Source: Oscillospiraceae bacterium
Lineage (GTDB): Bacteria; Bacillota; Clostridia; Oscillospirales; Oscillospiraceae
Length of the DNA stretch: 64,000 bases
NCBI GenBank assembly: GCA_015068325.1
Contig: SVKQ01000009.1
Location: 57,745 to 121,744, forward strand
Direction of reading: 5' to 3'
Positions 36,661-45,056 of this stretch are shown one piece after another; positions within the stretch are counted from its first letter, which is position 1; each line of letters starts with the position of its first letter. The notes below the pieces were generated by a model that had not been told where the DNA came from, did not search any database, and saw only the letters and a list, made by a program, of their open reading frames with translations. The position numbers and the translations under genes are program-made.

Positions 36661-36907
36661 ATGCTCCCCGGTATTTGCGGCGTGTGGCCATGCCGCCGCG
36701 AATGTGACGCTGGGCCTTGTTTTCCTCCAGGATCTCCTTCACCTGCATCCACAGAGCGCGGTTGCACAGGGGCAGCCGCTCCGCCAGGTCCTTGTGTACA
36801 GTGGACTTGCTGACACCGAATTTTTTGGCCGCCGCGCGGACGGTCACACGGTTCTCTATCATGTAAAGAGCCAGCTGCTCGGCCCGTTGCTCCAGATTCT
36901 CCTTGAT
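36659..36907 (-). CDS. spoIIID: Sporulation transcriptional regulator SpoIIID
   Basis: This mother-cell DNA-binding protein has helix-turn-helix VRAAAKKFGVSKSTVHKDLAERLP and the C-terminal basic ILEENKAQRHIRGGMATRRKY, both diagnostic of SpoIIID. The only in-frame ATG (36862) would remove a first helix that is conserved in the family and has no ribosome binding site. The frame continues upstream to a TGA at 36911-36913. An AUC codon at 36905-36907 lies 9 bases after GGGGGAG and would give 82 residues, matching relatives (B. subtilis 93). I therefore place the start there. The start codon could instead be a CTG at 36896, or the base call may be wrong. Confidence 0.75.
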   Translation of the reverse strand: MKENLEQRAEQLALYMIENRVTVRAAAKKFGVSKSTVHKDLAERLPLCNRALWMQVKEILEENKAQRHIRGGMATRRKYRGA

Positions 36908-37003
36908 CGCTCACCACTCCCCCATGTCTGCTTTGACGGTCTATGTATATGCGCTGTGAAGAGCGGATAGACGCCGGGAGCGGTGCGGATTGCCAGCCGG
37001 GCA

Positions 37004-37039
37004 AACAGAGGGCGGGAGCCTCGGCTCCCGCCCTCTGTT
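37004..37039 (-). terminator. Terminator of the acyltransferase/PAP2 operon
   Basis: A perfect 17-bp stem (37004-37020 with 37023-37039) beyond the PAP2 gene stop codon. Only a short TTT tract follows on the minus strand. Confidence 0.8.
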
Positions 37040-37063
37040 GTGGAAATATGCGCCGGTTGCCGG

Positions 37064-37741
37064 TCAGGACAGGCGGTGCAGGCGCTCCCGCCAGTATCTG
37101 CCGAAGACGATGACCTCGGCCAGCAGCGCCAGAGGCACTGCGGCCGCCACGTCCACCGCCGAGTGCTGCTTGACGAAGGTGACGGCTGCGCAGATCAGCA
37201 GCACCACCGCCGCGATAAAGACCTTCCAAAGCGCCGGGACGTTTTTCTCCTTCAGCCACACCGAGGCGATGCCCAGCGAGTAGGCCGCGTGCAGCGACGG
37301 GCACACGCCGGTGCTTGTGTCAAAGGCATAGATGAACGCCATGAGGGAGGTGAGGATATTCTGTCGGGGAAACACATCGGGGCGCAGATCCTGGCGGGTA
37401 GGGTAGATGATGTAGATGGCCATGGCTACCGCCTGGGTGATTATGATGAAGATCTGCAGTTTCCGGAAGCTGTCCACGTTGTACAGCAAGAAGTACAGCA
37501 GCGATCCGGCCACCAGCACGAACCAGAACACATAGGGGATCACGAACAGTTCCTGGAAAGGGATCACATCGTCCAGCCAGCAGTGGACCGGGTGGCACCG
37601 CTCCGCCGGGATCAGGTTTTCAGTGAGAAAATACAGAAGAAAGTAGACGATCCAGCCCACCAGCAGCTTCAGGTGGGAAAACTGTGGCTCATTTATTCTG
37701 GACAGGCGGAATCCGCGGTAGTCAACGACCGGTTTTCTCAT
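37064..37741 (-). CDS. PAP2 superfamily membrane phosphatase
   Basis: This 225-aa protein has about six membrane helices. The PAP2 signature is spread as YPTRQDLRP (degenerate first motif), CPSLHAAYSLG (SxxxH, second motif) and VTFVKQHSAVDV (third motif with His and Asp). Family members hydrolyse phosphatidate, undecaprenyl-PP or act in inositol phospholipid exchange. It overlaps the upstream acyltransferase gene by 20 bases, so both likely act on the same lipid pathway. Substrate unproven. Confidence 0.85.
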   Translation of the reverse strand: MRKPVVDYRGFRLSRINEPQFSHLKLLVGWIVYFLLYFLTENLIPAERCHPVHCWLDDVIPFQELFVIPYVFWFVLVAGSLLYFLLYNVDSFRKLQIFIIITQAVAMAIYIIYPTRQDLRPDVFPRQNILTSLMAFIYAFDTSTGVCPSLHAAYSLGIASVWLKEKNVPALWKVFIAAVVLLICAAVTFVKQHSAVDVAAAVPLALLAEVIVFGRYWRERLHRLS

Positions 37742-38498
37742 GCGCTTGTACCTCGTCGGAAATGTTGGATGGATAGAGCCGCTTTGGGATGTTGCGGTAG
37801 GGGATCACCGTGTGGCGGGGCAGGCTGCCGGCCAGGTCGGTGATCTCCCGCATCAGCACGTCACAGATGCGCCTGCGCTCCTCCTCAATGGGATTGGCCG
37901 CACAGAAGCGGATGGGTCTGCCTACGTACATCTTCCGCAGCTTTGGGGCAATATAGAGGGGGACAAAGGACAGCTCCGTCCCGGTCTTCTTGTGGTAGAG
38001 CCGCGCGACGTCCACAAAATTTTCCTGAAAATCGTACAGGATGTGGTTGTATTTTTTGTCATATTCCGGAAAGATGACAAGACTGGACCCGCTCTGCAGG
38101 CGCTTGACGCTCTCCCGAAAAGTGGAGAGGACCTGGCTGTCCCGGCGAACGGCGATGGTGCGCGCGTTGTTGAACAGGCAGACGGCCAGCGGCGCGATCA
38201 GGTAGGACATCAGCTTGTAGAACCAGCGGCTTCGGCGCGGCTTTTGGGACCAGAAGTCCCGATAGGCATAGCCGGGAACCTCCCGCAGTTCCATCATCTC
38301 CCCGGCGCACCAGATAAAGGGCTTGCCGGGAAAGTACAGCTGGCAGGCGATGGGGCCGTGCAGCTGCGAGTGGTTTCCCACGATCACGACCGGCTCATTC
38401 GGCAGGTTTTCCGCCCCCACCGTCTCGATGGCGGGGTAGAATGTCCGCACCAGCCATTCCAGTACCCGGTAGGCCGGCGATGTTTTTCGCTCGTTCAT
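37722..38498 (-). CDS. PlsC-like lysophospholipid acyltransferase, atypical motif
   Basis: This 258-aa protein aligns with 1-acyl-glycerol-3-phosphate acyltransferases. The first motif reads GNHSQLHGPI, so His43 is present but the Asp of HX4D is Gly48. The usual FPEGTR motif reads FPEYDKK (substrate Arg replaced). A VPLYIAPKLRKMYVGRPI segment matches the last motif. Whether it still transfers acyl groups is open. The start follows GAGAGGAGA. It overlaps the PAP2 gene by 20 bases. Confidence 0.75.
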   Translation of the reverse strand: MNERKTSPAYRVLEWLVRTFYPAIETVGAENLPNEPVVIVGNHSQLHGPIACQLYFPGKPFIWCAGEMMELREVPGYAYRDFWSQKPRRSRWFYKLMSYLIAPLAVCLFNNARTIAVRRDSQVLSTFRESVKRLQSGSSLVIFPEYDKKYNHILYDFQENFVDVARLYHKKTGTELSFVPLYIAPKLRKMYVGRPIRFCAANPIEEERRRICDVLMREITDLAGSLPRHTVIPYRNIPKRLYPSNISDEVQAHEKTGR

Positions 38499-38587
38499 CG
38501 GTGCGTCTCCTCTCTGCCCCCGGCTGTGGCCCGGCGGGCGATTTTTTTTGCAAAAACTGCGCATACTGACGACGGAGGTGAGCACCC

Positions 38588-38794
38588 GTGGAAAAAAGAA
38601 TGCCCTATGACCCGACGCCCAACGTCCACGCCTTTCCCGGTGATCCGGACAACTGCTTCGATCTGGTCAACAAATACGGCACCTATAACATCCAGCCCAC
38701 CGCCGACGCCGATCATCGCTTTCCCATGATCGCGCCGGGCCTGCCTCGCCGCTGGCGGAGCATGCGACTGGACAAGTATGATCTGGGGCAGTGA
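38588..38794 (+). CDS. Hypothetical 68-aa protein
   Basis: A GTG start 8 bases after GGAGGTGAG opens a 68-codon frame (MEKRMPYDPTPNVHAFPGDP...; later NKYGTYNIQPTADADHRFP). It is Pro-, Asp- and Tyr-rich and soluble, with no known domain. A terminator hairpin follows. It is divergent from the acyltransferase gene. I do not recognise the family. The closeness to spoIIID (1.7 kb) is only suggestive of a spore role. Confidence 0.6.
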   Translation: MEKRMPYDPTPNVHAFPGDPDNCFDLVNKYGTYNIQPTADADHRFPMIAPGLPRRWRSMRLDKYDLGQ

Positions 38795-38802
38795 TGCGCG
38801 CG

Positions 38803-38838
38803 GAGAGGATGTCCGGCTGGACATCCTCTCGCTTTTTA
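38803..38838 (+). terminator. Terminator of the 68-aa gene
   Basis: GAGAGGATGTCC (38803-38814) pairs with GGACATCCTCTC (38819-38830), followed by a TTTTT run. Possibly bidirectional for the ROK gene. Confidence 0.87.
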
Positions 38839-38858
38839 TGGTGTCGCGGGATTCGCCC

Positions 38859-39791
38859 TCACAGCGCTGCCGCACCGATGATGCCGGCCTCGTTGCCAAG
38901 CTGCGCCGCGGCGATGACGGGAATGGCGCCCTGACGCTGGCCAAAGCAGTGGGTGGCCACATATTCGCGGATGGGGGCCAGCAGTGCCTCTCCTTGGCGG
39001 CTGATGCCACCGCCCAGCAGGATCATCTCCGGTGCCAGTGCGTTCACCAGATCGGTGAGGCCGGCGGCCACATATTCGCAGTACCGGTCGACCACCGCTT
39101 GGGCCGCCGCGTCGCCTTCCATCGCGGCGCGAAAGGCCGTCCGGCCAGTGATGCCCTGCGCCGCCTCGGCGGCCAGCAGCGAGCCGGGGTGGGCCTCGGC
39201 GGCCTGTTTCGTCTGGCGGATCAACGCCGTGGCGGAGGCGTAGGCCTCCCAGCAGCCCCGGCGGCCACAGGTGCAGGGCTCGCCGTCCAGCACCAGCAGC
39301 GTGTGGCCCAGCTCGGCCCCGGCGGAGCGCATGCCGGCGTAGATCTCGCCGTTGAGGATGATGCCGCCGCCCACGCCGGTGCCCAGGGTGATGAGCACCA
39401 TATTCCGGCAGCCCCGGGCCGCACCGGCCACCACCTCAGCTAAGGCCGCGCAGTTGGCGTCGTTGCTCAGCCGTGCGGGCAGGCCGAAGCGCTCCGTCAG
39501 CATGGCGCACACGGGAACCTCATGCCAGCCCAGATTATAGGCCCGCACCACCACGCCCCGCGCAGAGTCGCAGGTGCCGGGGGAACCGATGCCGATGGAA
39601 GCGCAATCCCCGGCGGCGATACCGGCCTGTGCCAGTACGGCCTCCACCGCGTCGCCCATGTCTGCGATCACTGCTTCGGGAGTGCGGCGGGCCAGCGTAG
39701 GCACGCTGATTTGGGCAAGGATCCTGTGATCGTCACCCACGATGCCGACGGCGATGTTGGTGCCGCCCAAATCGATGCCGATACGGTACAT
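38859..39791 (-). CDS. ROK family sugar kinase (glucokinase-like)
   Basis: This 310-aa kinase phosphorylates a hexose, probably glucose. It has the phosphate motif IGIDLGGTNIAVG (4-16), the catalytic Asp in LSNDANCAALAE, LGTGVGGGII, the ROK zinc-binding EPCTCGRRGCWEAYAS and the C-terminal LLGGGISRQGE. It lacks an N-terminal DNA-binding domain, so it is an enzyme rather than a repressor. It is preceded by the PPTase gene with a single base between the two (39792), giving a two-gene operon. With pgi, gap, pgk, tpiA and gpmI it completes most of a glucose route. Confidence 0.92.
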   Translation of the reverse strand: MYRIGIDLGGTNIAVGIVGDDHRILAQISVPTLARRTPEAVIADMGDAVEAVLAQAGIAAGDCASIGIGSPGTCDSARGVVVRAYNLGWHEVPVCAMLTERFGLPARLSNDANCAALAEVVAGAARGCRNMVLITLGTGVGGGIILNGEIYAGMRSAGAELGHTLLVLDGEPCTCGRRGCWEAYASATALIRQTKQAAEAHPGSLLAAEAAQGITGRTAFRAAMEGDAAAQAVVDRYCEYVAAGLTDLVNALAPEMILLGGGISRQGEALLAPIREYVATHCFGQRQGAIPVIAAAQLGNEAGIIGAAAL

Positions 39792-39792
39792 G

Positions 39793-40374
39793 TTATGCGC
39801 CCTCATCTTCCGTGCGTGCACCGCCGCGGGCCACGGTCAGGGCGCAGCCAAACCGCTCCGTGTAGCACACGGTCACGTTTTCCGGCAGCGCCAGCTTGCT
39901 CAGACGCAGCAGCGGTCCCTGGCCCGTCAGCTTGAAGATGGCCTCCTTGGCGGTCCACAGCTCCCAGAAGCGCCGCTCGGTGTCGCCGCCCCGCAGGATG
40001 TAGGCCAGCTCTTCCTCGCTGCATACCCGGCGCATGAACTTTTCCTCCACGCCGCGCACGGTCTCTACGTCCACGCCGATGGGCGCGTCGTCCACCGCAC
40101 AGACCACGCAGGCGCCCGAGTGGCTGATGCTGAGATAGAGTCCGGTGCCGGGTGCCTCCGGCTTGCCGTTCTTGTCCCACCGGATGGGTGCGTCGATGGG
40201 CTCGCAGCCCAACCGGTCGGCCAGCATCTGCCGGGCCAGCGCCTCTCCGGCCACAGTGCGCAGCCGGGCGGCGTCGTCACGCATGGCGGCGGCCCGCTGC
40301 CGGCGCTCATCGCTCAAAAAATCGGCGGAGGGCTGTCCGTCCTCCTGCAGAATGTCATACCAGCGCAGCTCCAT
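39793..40374 (-). CDS. 4'-phosphopantetheinyl transferase (Sfp superfamily)
   Basis: This 193-aa enzyme transfers phosphopantetheine from CoA to carrier proteins. It has LYLSISHSGACVVCAV, the metal motif IGVDVE (Asp and Glu) and FWELWTAKEAIFKLTG (W-x-x-K-E-A). It is Sfp-like rather than AcpS-like. No polyketide or nonribosomal peptide genes are in the window, so the target is unknown. The start at 40374 follows GGGAGGAAA; the frame upstream of it is not conserved. Confidence 0.9.
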   Translation of the reverse strand: MELRWYDILQEDGQPSADFLSDERRQRAAAMRDDAARLRTVAGEALARQMLADRLGCEPIDAPIRWDKNGKPEAPGTGLYLSISHSGACVVCAVDDAPIGVDVETVRGVEEKFMRRVCSEEELAYILRGGDTERRFWELWTAKEAIFKLTGQGPLLRLSKLALPENVTVCYTERFGCALTVARGGARTEDEGA

Positions 40375-40515
40375 ACCCTGTTTCCTCCCGCGTCTGTGTT
40401 CTGTGTGTTGGCGCCGCGGTCGTCCGCTACGCCATAGACCATAGGACATTATAGCACAGATCGCGGCCCCGGCGCTACTGCTTTTTTTGCGCTGTTCCAT
40501 AAAACGGGACAATGC

Positions 40516-40544
40516 TTGCTTTTTGGTGAAAAATGGGATACACT
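40516..40544 (+). promoter_or_regulatory. Promoter of the GNAT-like gene
   Basis: TTGCTT (40516-40521) and TACACT (40539-40544), 17-bp spacer, 30 bases before the start codon. Confidence 0.65.
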
Positions 40545-40574
40545 TGGTGCGTGTGATGTCAGGAGGATGCATAT

Positions 40575-41705
40575 ATGGTGAACATCGTGGAAGTGACCGG
40601 CAAGGCGCAGCTGCGCCGGTTTGTGGACTACCCCAATCAGCTCTACCGGGACGTGCCGGAGTTCGTGCCGGCTACCTTTGGCGACGACATGTCCGACTGG
40701 GACCCCAGGAAAAACCCCGCCTTCTCCTACTGCGAGGCCCGCTGTTGGCTGGCCCTGCGGGGTGATGAGGTGGTGGGCCGCATCGGCGCCATCCTCAGCC
40801 ACCGGGCCAACGAAAAATGGGGTACCAATCGGATGCGCTTTACCCAGGTGGATTTCATCGATGACCGGGAGGTGTCCCGGGCTCTCTTCGACACGGTGGA
40901 GCGCTGGGCGGCGGAAAAAGGCTGTGACGAGGTCCACGGTCCCCTGGGCTTCACCGATCTGGACCGGGAAGGCATGCTGGTGGAGGGCTTTGACCGCCGC
41001 AGCTGCTTTTTCACCTACTACAACCACCCCTATTACATCGACCACCTGACCGCCCTGGGCTACGGCAAGGACGTGGACTGGGTGGAGAACTACATCACCG
41101 TCCCCACCGACGAGCGAACGCTGACGCGCTGGCAGCGACTCAGCGACTTTGTGCTGCGGCGGTATGACCTGCACATCTTCAACGCCCGCACCCGGCTGGA
41201 TTATTTTAAGCTGTTCGGCCGCTTCTTCAAGCTGATCAACGTCGCCTATGCGCCGCTGTACGGCACGGTGGAATTGACCGAGGAGCAGATCAAGCGGTAT
41301 GCCGGCAAGTTCGGTCCGCTGCTCAACCCCAAGCTCACCTGCTTCGTCATGGACAAGGATGAGAACATCGTGGGCCTGGGTGTGGGCGCACCGTCCATTG
41401 CCGCGGCGCTGCAGAAGAGCCGGGGGCGCTACCTGCCGTTCGGCTGGATGGGGTTGCTGAAGGCCTTCGTGAAAAACGACACCATCGATCTGCTGCTCAT
41501 CGCCGTGGACCCCGAATATCAGGGCAAGGGCGTCAACGCCGCCGTCATCAACAAGGTGCTGCGGGGCTGTATTGCCATGGGCATCACCCACGCCGAGACG
41601 GGCCCCATGCTGGAGACCAACGAAAAGGTGCAGGACCAGTGGAAGGACGTTCCGCTGGAGAAGCACAAGCGGCGCCGCTGCTTCATCAAGCGCATCGCGG
41701 AATAG
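40575..41705 (+). CDS. GNAT-fold acetyltransferase-like protein, large form
   Basis: This 376-aa cytoplasmic protein has an N-terminal part resembling a degenerate GNAT domain (ARCWLALRGDEVVGRIGAIL, VHGPLGFTDLDREGMLVEGF). A C-terminal part holds a GNAT acetyl-CoA motif (LLLIAVDPEYQGKGVNAAVINKVLRGCIAMGI, about 312-343). Such tandem GNAT proteins are widespread in Clostridia and uncharacterised. Substrate unknown. AGGAGG precedes the start. It is monocistronic, with a terminator at 41712. Confidence 0.75.
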   Translation: MVNIVEVTGKAQLRRFVDYPNQLYRDVPEFVPATFGDDMSDWDPRKNPAFSYCEARCWLALRGDEVVGRIGAILSHRANEKWGTNRMRFTQVDFIDDREVSRALFDTVERWAAEKGCDEVHGPLGFTDLDREGMLVEGFDRRSCFFTYYNHPYYIDHLTALGYGKDVDWVENYITVPTDERTLTRWQRLSDFVLRRYDLHIFNARTRLDYFKLFGRFFKLINVAYAPLYGTVELTEEQIKRYAGKFGPLLNPKLTCFVMDKDENIVGLGVGAPSIAAALQKSRGRYLPFGWMGLLKAFVKNDTIDLLLIAVDPEYQGKGVNAAVINKVLRGCIAMGITHAETGPMLETNEKVQDQWKDVPLEKHKRRRCFIKRIAE

Positions 41706-41711
41706 AGGCCG

Positions 41712-41746
41712 CAGGGTGGGCCCCTGGCCCGCCCTGTTGTTTTTTT
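41712..41746 (+). terminator. Terminator of the GNAT-like gene
   Basis: A 10-bp stem CAGGGTGGGC / GCCCGCCCTG with one G-U pair, followed by TTGTTTTTTT. Confidence 0.85.
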
Positions 41747-41751
41747 GCCCC

Positions 41752-41779
41752 TTGCGCCGGCCGTGATTTCTGCTATGAT
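41752..41779 (+). promoter_or_regulatory. Promoter of the LysE-type gene
   Basis: TTGCGC (41752-41757) and TATGAT (41774-41779), 16-bp spacer, directly after the previous terminator. Confidence 0.55.
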
Positions 41780-41808
41780 AGGAGCAGACGAAGGAGGGGG
41801 TATCTCCC

Positions 41809-42426
41809 ATGAACATCTATGTGCAGGGGCTGACCATGGGTCTGGCCTATGTGGCGCCCATCGGGCTGCAAAACCTGTTTGTCATCAACACCGCCCTGAC
41901 GCAAAAGCGCGGCCGTGCCTACATCACGGCGCTGATCGTTATCTTCTTCGATGTCACGCTGGGCCTGGCCTGCTTTCTGGGCGCCGGCGCGCTGATGCAG
42001 GCGCTGCCGTGGCTGCAGAAGGTAGTCCTGGCGGCGGGCAGTGCCATCGTCATCTGGATTGGTATCGGCCTGCTCCGTTCCAAAGCCAGTCTGGAGGGTG
42101 GCCGGGACGTGGATGTGCCGCTGTGGAGGGCCGCTGTCACCGCCTGCGTGGTCACCTGGTTCAATCCCCAGGCGCTGATTGACGGCACCATGATGCTGGG
42201 CGCCTTCCGCGCCGGACTTCCGGCAGGGACGGACGGATTTTTCATCGGTGGTTTCGCCTCGGCCTCAGTGCTGTGGTTTTTGGGCGTCACCACGGTGATT
42301 TCCCTGCTGGGCGCCCGGTTCAATGAAAAGGTGCTGACGGTTATCAACAGGATCTGCGGCGCGGTGATCATCTTCTATGGATGCAGGTTGCTGTATAGTT
42401 TTGTCCAACTGATGGGCTGGCTGTGA
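41809..42426 (+). CDS. LysE/ArgO family amino acid exporter
   Basis: This 205-aa membrane protein has about six helices. The family N-terminus is GLTMGLAYVAPIGLQNLFVINTAL (the conserved P-I-G-x-Q-N), and the second half has CVVTWFNPQALIDGTMMLGAF. Relatives export lysine or arginine. AAGGAGGGGG precedes the start. truA begins 10 bases after its stop codon, so the two form an operon. Confidence 0.9.
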   Translation: MNIYVQGLTMGLAYVAPIGLQNLFVINTALTQKRGRAYITALIVIFFDVTLGLACFLGAGALMQALPWLQKVVLAAGSAIVIWIGIGLLRSKASLEGGRDVDVPLWRAAVTACVVTWFNPQALIDGTMMLGAFRAGLPAGTDGFFIGGFASASVLWFLGVTTVISLLGARFNEKVLTVINRICGAVIIFYGCRLLYSFVQLMGWL

Positions 42427-42436
42427 GGGCGGGACC

Positions 42437-43174
42437 ATGAAACAGAACTACAAGCTGACCGTTGCCTACGACGGCACCCGTTTTTTCGGCTGGGAGCGCC
42501 AGCCGGGGCGGGACACCATCCAGGGCAAGCTGGAGAGTGTGCTGGCGGAGCTGACCGGCGCGCCGGCGGAGGTGATCGGCGCCGGCCGCACCGATGCGGG
42601 CGTCCACGCCCGGGCCATGACGGCCAGCACCGTGCTGGACACGGACAAGTCTCCGGAGGAGATCCGGGACTATCTGAACCGCTATCTGCCCGACGCCATC
42701 GCCGTGCGGGAGGTGAAGCCCTGCGCCGGGCGGTTCCACGCCCGCTACAACGCCCTGGGCAAGACGTACCGCTACACCTGCTTCGACGGGCCTGTCAAGC
42801 CGGTGTTCGACCGGCGCTATGTCACTGTGCTGGACTGTATGCCTGATGTGGAGCGCATGCGCCGCGCCGCGGCATACCTCCAGGGGGAGCATGATTTTGC
42901 CAGCTTCTGCGGCAACCCATACATGAAAAAATCCACCGTCCGCACGGTGGATACCATCCGCATCGAGCGCCGCCGGGACCGGGTGATCTTCACCTTCCAC
43001 GGCAATGGCTTCCTGCAGAACATGGTGCGCATCCTGGTGGGCACGCTGCTGGAGGTGGGCCGCGGATACTGGGAGCCGGAATACGTGCAGGAGATCCTGG
43101 CTGCCCGGGACCGGCGCCGTGCCGGTCCTACCGCTCCGCCGGAGGGCCTGTGCCTGATGAAAGTGGACTATTGA
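42437..43174 (+). CDS. truA: tRNA pseudouridine synthase A
   Basis: This 245-aa enzyme makes pseudouridine at tRNA positions 38-40. The catalytic Asp is in GAGRTDAGVHA (about residue 53), with AYDGTRFFGWERQPGRDTIQG at the N-terminus and FTFHGNGFLQNMVRILVGTLLEVG near the C-terminus. Full length. It is downstream of the LysE-type gene and ends at a bidirectional terminator. Confidence 0.96.
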   Translation: MKQNYKLTVAYDGTRFFGWERQPGRDTIQGKLESVLAELTGAPAEVIGAGRTDAGVHARAMTASTVLDTDKSPEEIRDYLNRYLPDAIAVREVKPCAGRFHARYNALGKTYRYTCFDGPVKPVFDRRYVTVLDCMPDVERMRRAAAYLQGEHDFASFCGNPYMKKSTVRTVDTIRIERRRDRVIFTFHGNGFLQNMVRILVGTLLEVGRGYWEPEYVQEILAARDRRRAGPTAPPEGLCLMKVDY

Positions 43175-43181
43175 ACAGAAG

Positions 43182-43220
43182 AACAGCGGGGCGCCGCATC
43201 GTGCGGCGCCCCGCTGTTTT
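43182..43220. terminator. Bidirectional terminator between truA and the cohesin gene
   Basis: A perfect 17-bp stem (43182-43198 with 43202-43218, loop TCG), ending in TTTT. Confidence 0.9.
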
Positions 43221-43221
43221 G

Positions 43222-45036
43222 TTACATATTCTTGATGTCATCCAGCAGATCGTCCAGCGACATGCCGTTCAGCGCGGAGAATTCGTCCTCTTTCGGTGCA
43301 GTGGTTGCCTCCGGCGTGGCGGACTCTTCGGGAACAGCAGGAGCCTCCGGTACAGCGGGCGTCTCCGGGGCAACAGGTGTCTCCGGTGCCGCAGGCTCTT
43401 CGGGAACCGGGGGCGCTTCAACGGGAGCAGGTGCTTCGGTCTCGGCGGGCGCGGGCGCCTCCGGCGCCGTTTCTCCCGTCTCCTCCACTGCCTCGGCGGC
43501 GGTCACGGCCGCCTCTGCCGGGATGTCGCGGGTGGGGGGAGGCGGATCGCTTTCGTCCTCATCCTCCTCCTGCTCCTCCTCCAGGAGGCGCAGCGTGCGG
43601 TAGCGGCCCACCAGCCGTCCCACGATGGTGCCGATGAGATAGGCCAGCAGTGCCAGCAGCACCAGCGCGGCGATGGCCAGCGTCTGGAGGGGCAGGGGCC
43701 CGGTTACCTGGCTGACGTAGGGGACGTTCACCTTTTCTCCGCCCACCGCCAGCAGCTTCTCCCAGGGGGTCAGCTCCACCGGCGCGGGTTTTGTTTCCAA
43801 GGCGGCCAGGGCGTCCTCAATGGCCTTGGCCATGGCGTCCACCTGTTCCTGCTGGTCGGCGCTCAGGTCCCGCCGTACCGCACCCACGGCGGCGCGCATC
43901 GCCTCGGCGGTCTCGTCAGTGTAATCGCTCAGGTCGGCGGGCACCTTGGCGATGGCCCTGTCCACGGCGTCGTAGTTGGCCGTGGCGGCGTCGGCGATCT
44001 TCGGCAGCACGCCCTCAAAGGCGGGCATCCGGTAGGCATGTACGGTGTATACCCCGCGGGTGACACCATCCTCGGCCAGACAGACCACCGTCAGCTCGTT
44101 GTCGCCGGGCTCCAGTTGGGCCGAGTCGCCGGTGACGGACAGCGCCTTGCCGTCCGCCGCCACGCCGGACAGGGAGATCTCCTCCACCTCATAGGGCAGG
44201 TAGATCACGTAGTCCAGCGTCTCGGGGCTGAAGGCGGGGCTCAGGGTGCCCACGCTGGCGGTCAGCGCGTTCAGCGCGGCGTTGCTGCTGGGCACGTAGT
44301 TGGGGTCCTGCTGCCGTGTGGCGTAAATAACGTAGCGCTTGGTAGCACCATTGGCGGCGGTCACGGTGACCGTCACCGTGTTGGAGCCCACACCCAGGCT
44401 GTTGCCGGACACGGACACGCTGGCGCCGCTGTCCGCCGCGCTGTAGCTGAGGTTCAGGGACGACACCGAATAGGGAACGGTGACGCTGTAGCTGGTGGTG
44501 CCGGCGGCAAAGACCGGCGACAGGCTGGCGTTGCTGCAGCTGAGGCTGGCCAGGTTGGCGTTGCTGCTCAGCGGCGCGGCGATGGTGGCGGACCAGGTGG
44601 CGGTGCCCAGACCGGTGTCGGAGTTACCGTCGGATACGCTTATGCCCGTCACGCTGGCGGATACGGTGCTGCCGGGCGCCACGCTGTCCTTGACCCGGAA
44701 GGTGGCCGAGAACACGGAGGCGCTGCTGATGGGGTTGTCCTGCGAGTTGTCGTACAGCACAACCGTGCTGCCGTTCATGTCCATGGACCAGGGACTGCCG
44801 ATGAGCTGCGAGGTGCCGGTCAGCTCCAGTTGGCTGCTGTCGTAGGACAGCGTGCCCTGGATGGCCAGAATGTTGCTGCCGCTGACGGAGAAGGTCAGCG
44901 TCACGCTGTTGCCAGCCCGCAGACTGCTGCTGCCGGAAAGGCTGGCTCCAGCGGCCTCCGCCCGCTGGGGCAGCAGGGAAAGAACCATCACGGCCGCCAG
45001 GCATACCGCCAGAAGGCGGGGGATCCATTTTTTCAT
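43222..45036 (-). CDS. Membrane-anchored cohesin-domain protein with cadherin-like repeats
   Basis: This 604-aa protein has a signal peptide (1-29, cut after AEA) and a cohesin domain (about 30-153: SVTLTFSVSGSNILAIQGTLSYDSSQLEL; VFSATFRVKDSVAPGSTVSASVTGISVSDG). Two cadherin-like beta-sandwich domains follow (about 158-243 and 252-336: LSPVFAAGTTSYSVTVPYSV and LSPAFSPETLDYVIYLPYEV). Next come a helical stalk (345-415), one membrane helix (about 450-473) and a 125-residue acidic Pro/Ala/Glu-rich tail. Basic residues after the helix put the tail in the cytoplasm. It begins 20 bases after a gene whose product ends in a dockerin domain, so the two proteins probably bind each other at the cell surface. 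Confidence 0.85.
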   Translation of the reverse strand: MKKWIPRLLAVCLAAVMVLSLLPQRAEAAGASLSGSSSLRAGNSVTLTFSVSGSNILAIQGTLSYDSSQLELTGTSQLIGSPWSMDMNGSTVVLYDNSQDNPISSASVFSATFRVKDSVAPGSTVSASVTGISVSDGNSDTGLGTATWSATIAAPLSSNANLASLSCSNASLSPVFAAGTTSYSVTVPYSVSSLNLSYSAADSGASVSVSGNSLGVGSNTVTVTVTAANGATKRYVIYATRQQDPNYVPSSNAALNALTASVGTLSPAFSPETLDYVIYLPYEVEEISLSGVAADGKALSVTGDSAQLEPGDNELTVVCLAEDGVTRGVYTVHAYRMPAFEGVLPKIADAATANYDAVDRAIAKVPADLSDYTDETAEAMRAAVGAVRRDLSADQQEQVDAMAKAIEDALAALETKPAPVELTPWEKLLAVGGEKVNVPYVSQVTGPLPLQTLAIAALVLLALLAYLIGTIVGRLVGRYRTLRLLEEEQEEDEDESDPPPPTRDIPAEAAVTAAEAVEETGETAPEAPAPAETEAPAPVEAPPVPEEPAAPETPVAPETPAVPEAPAVPEESATPEATTAPKEDEFSALNGMSLDDLLDDIKNM

Positions 45037-45056
45037 AGGCGTGTGTTACCTCCCTG

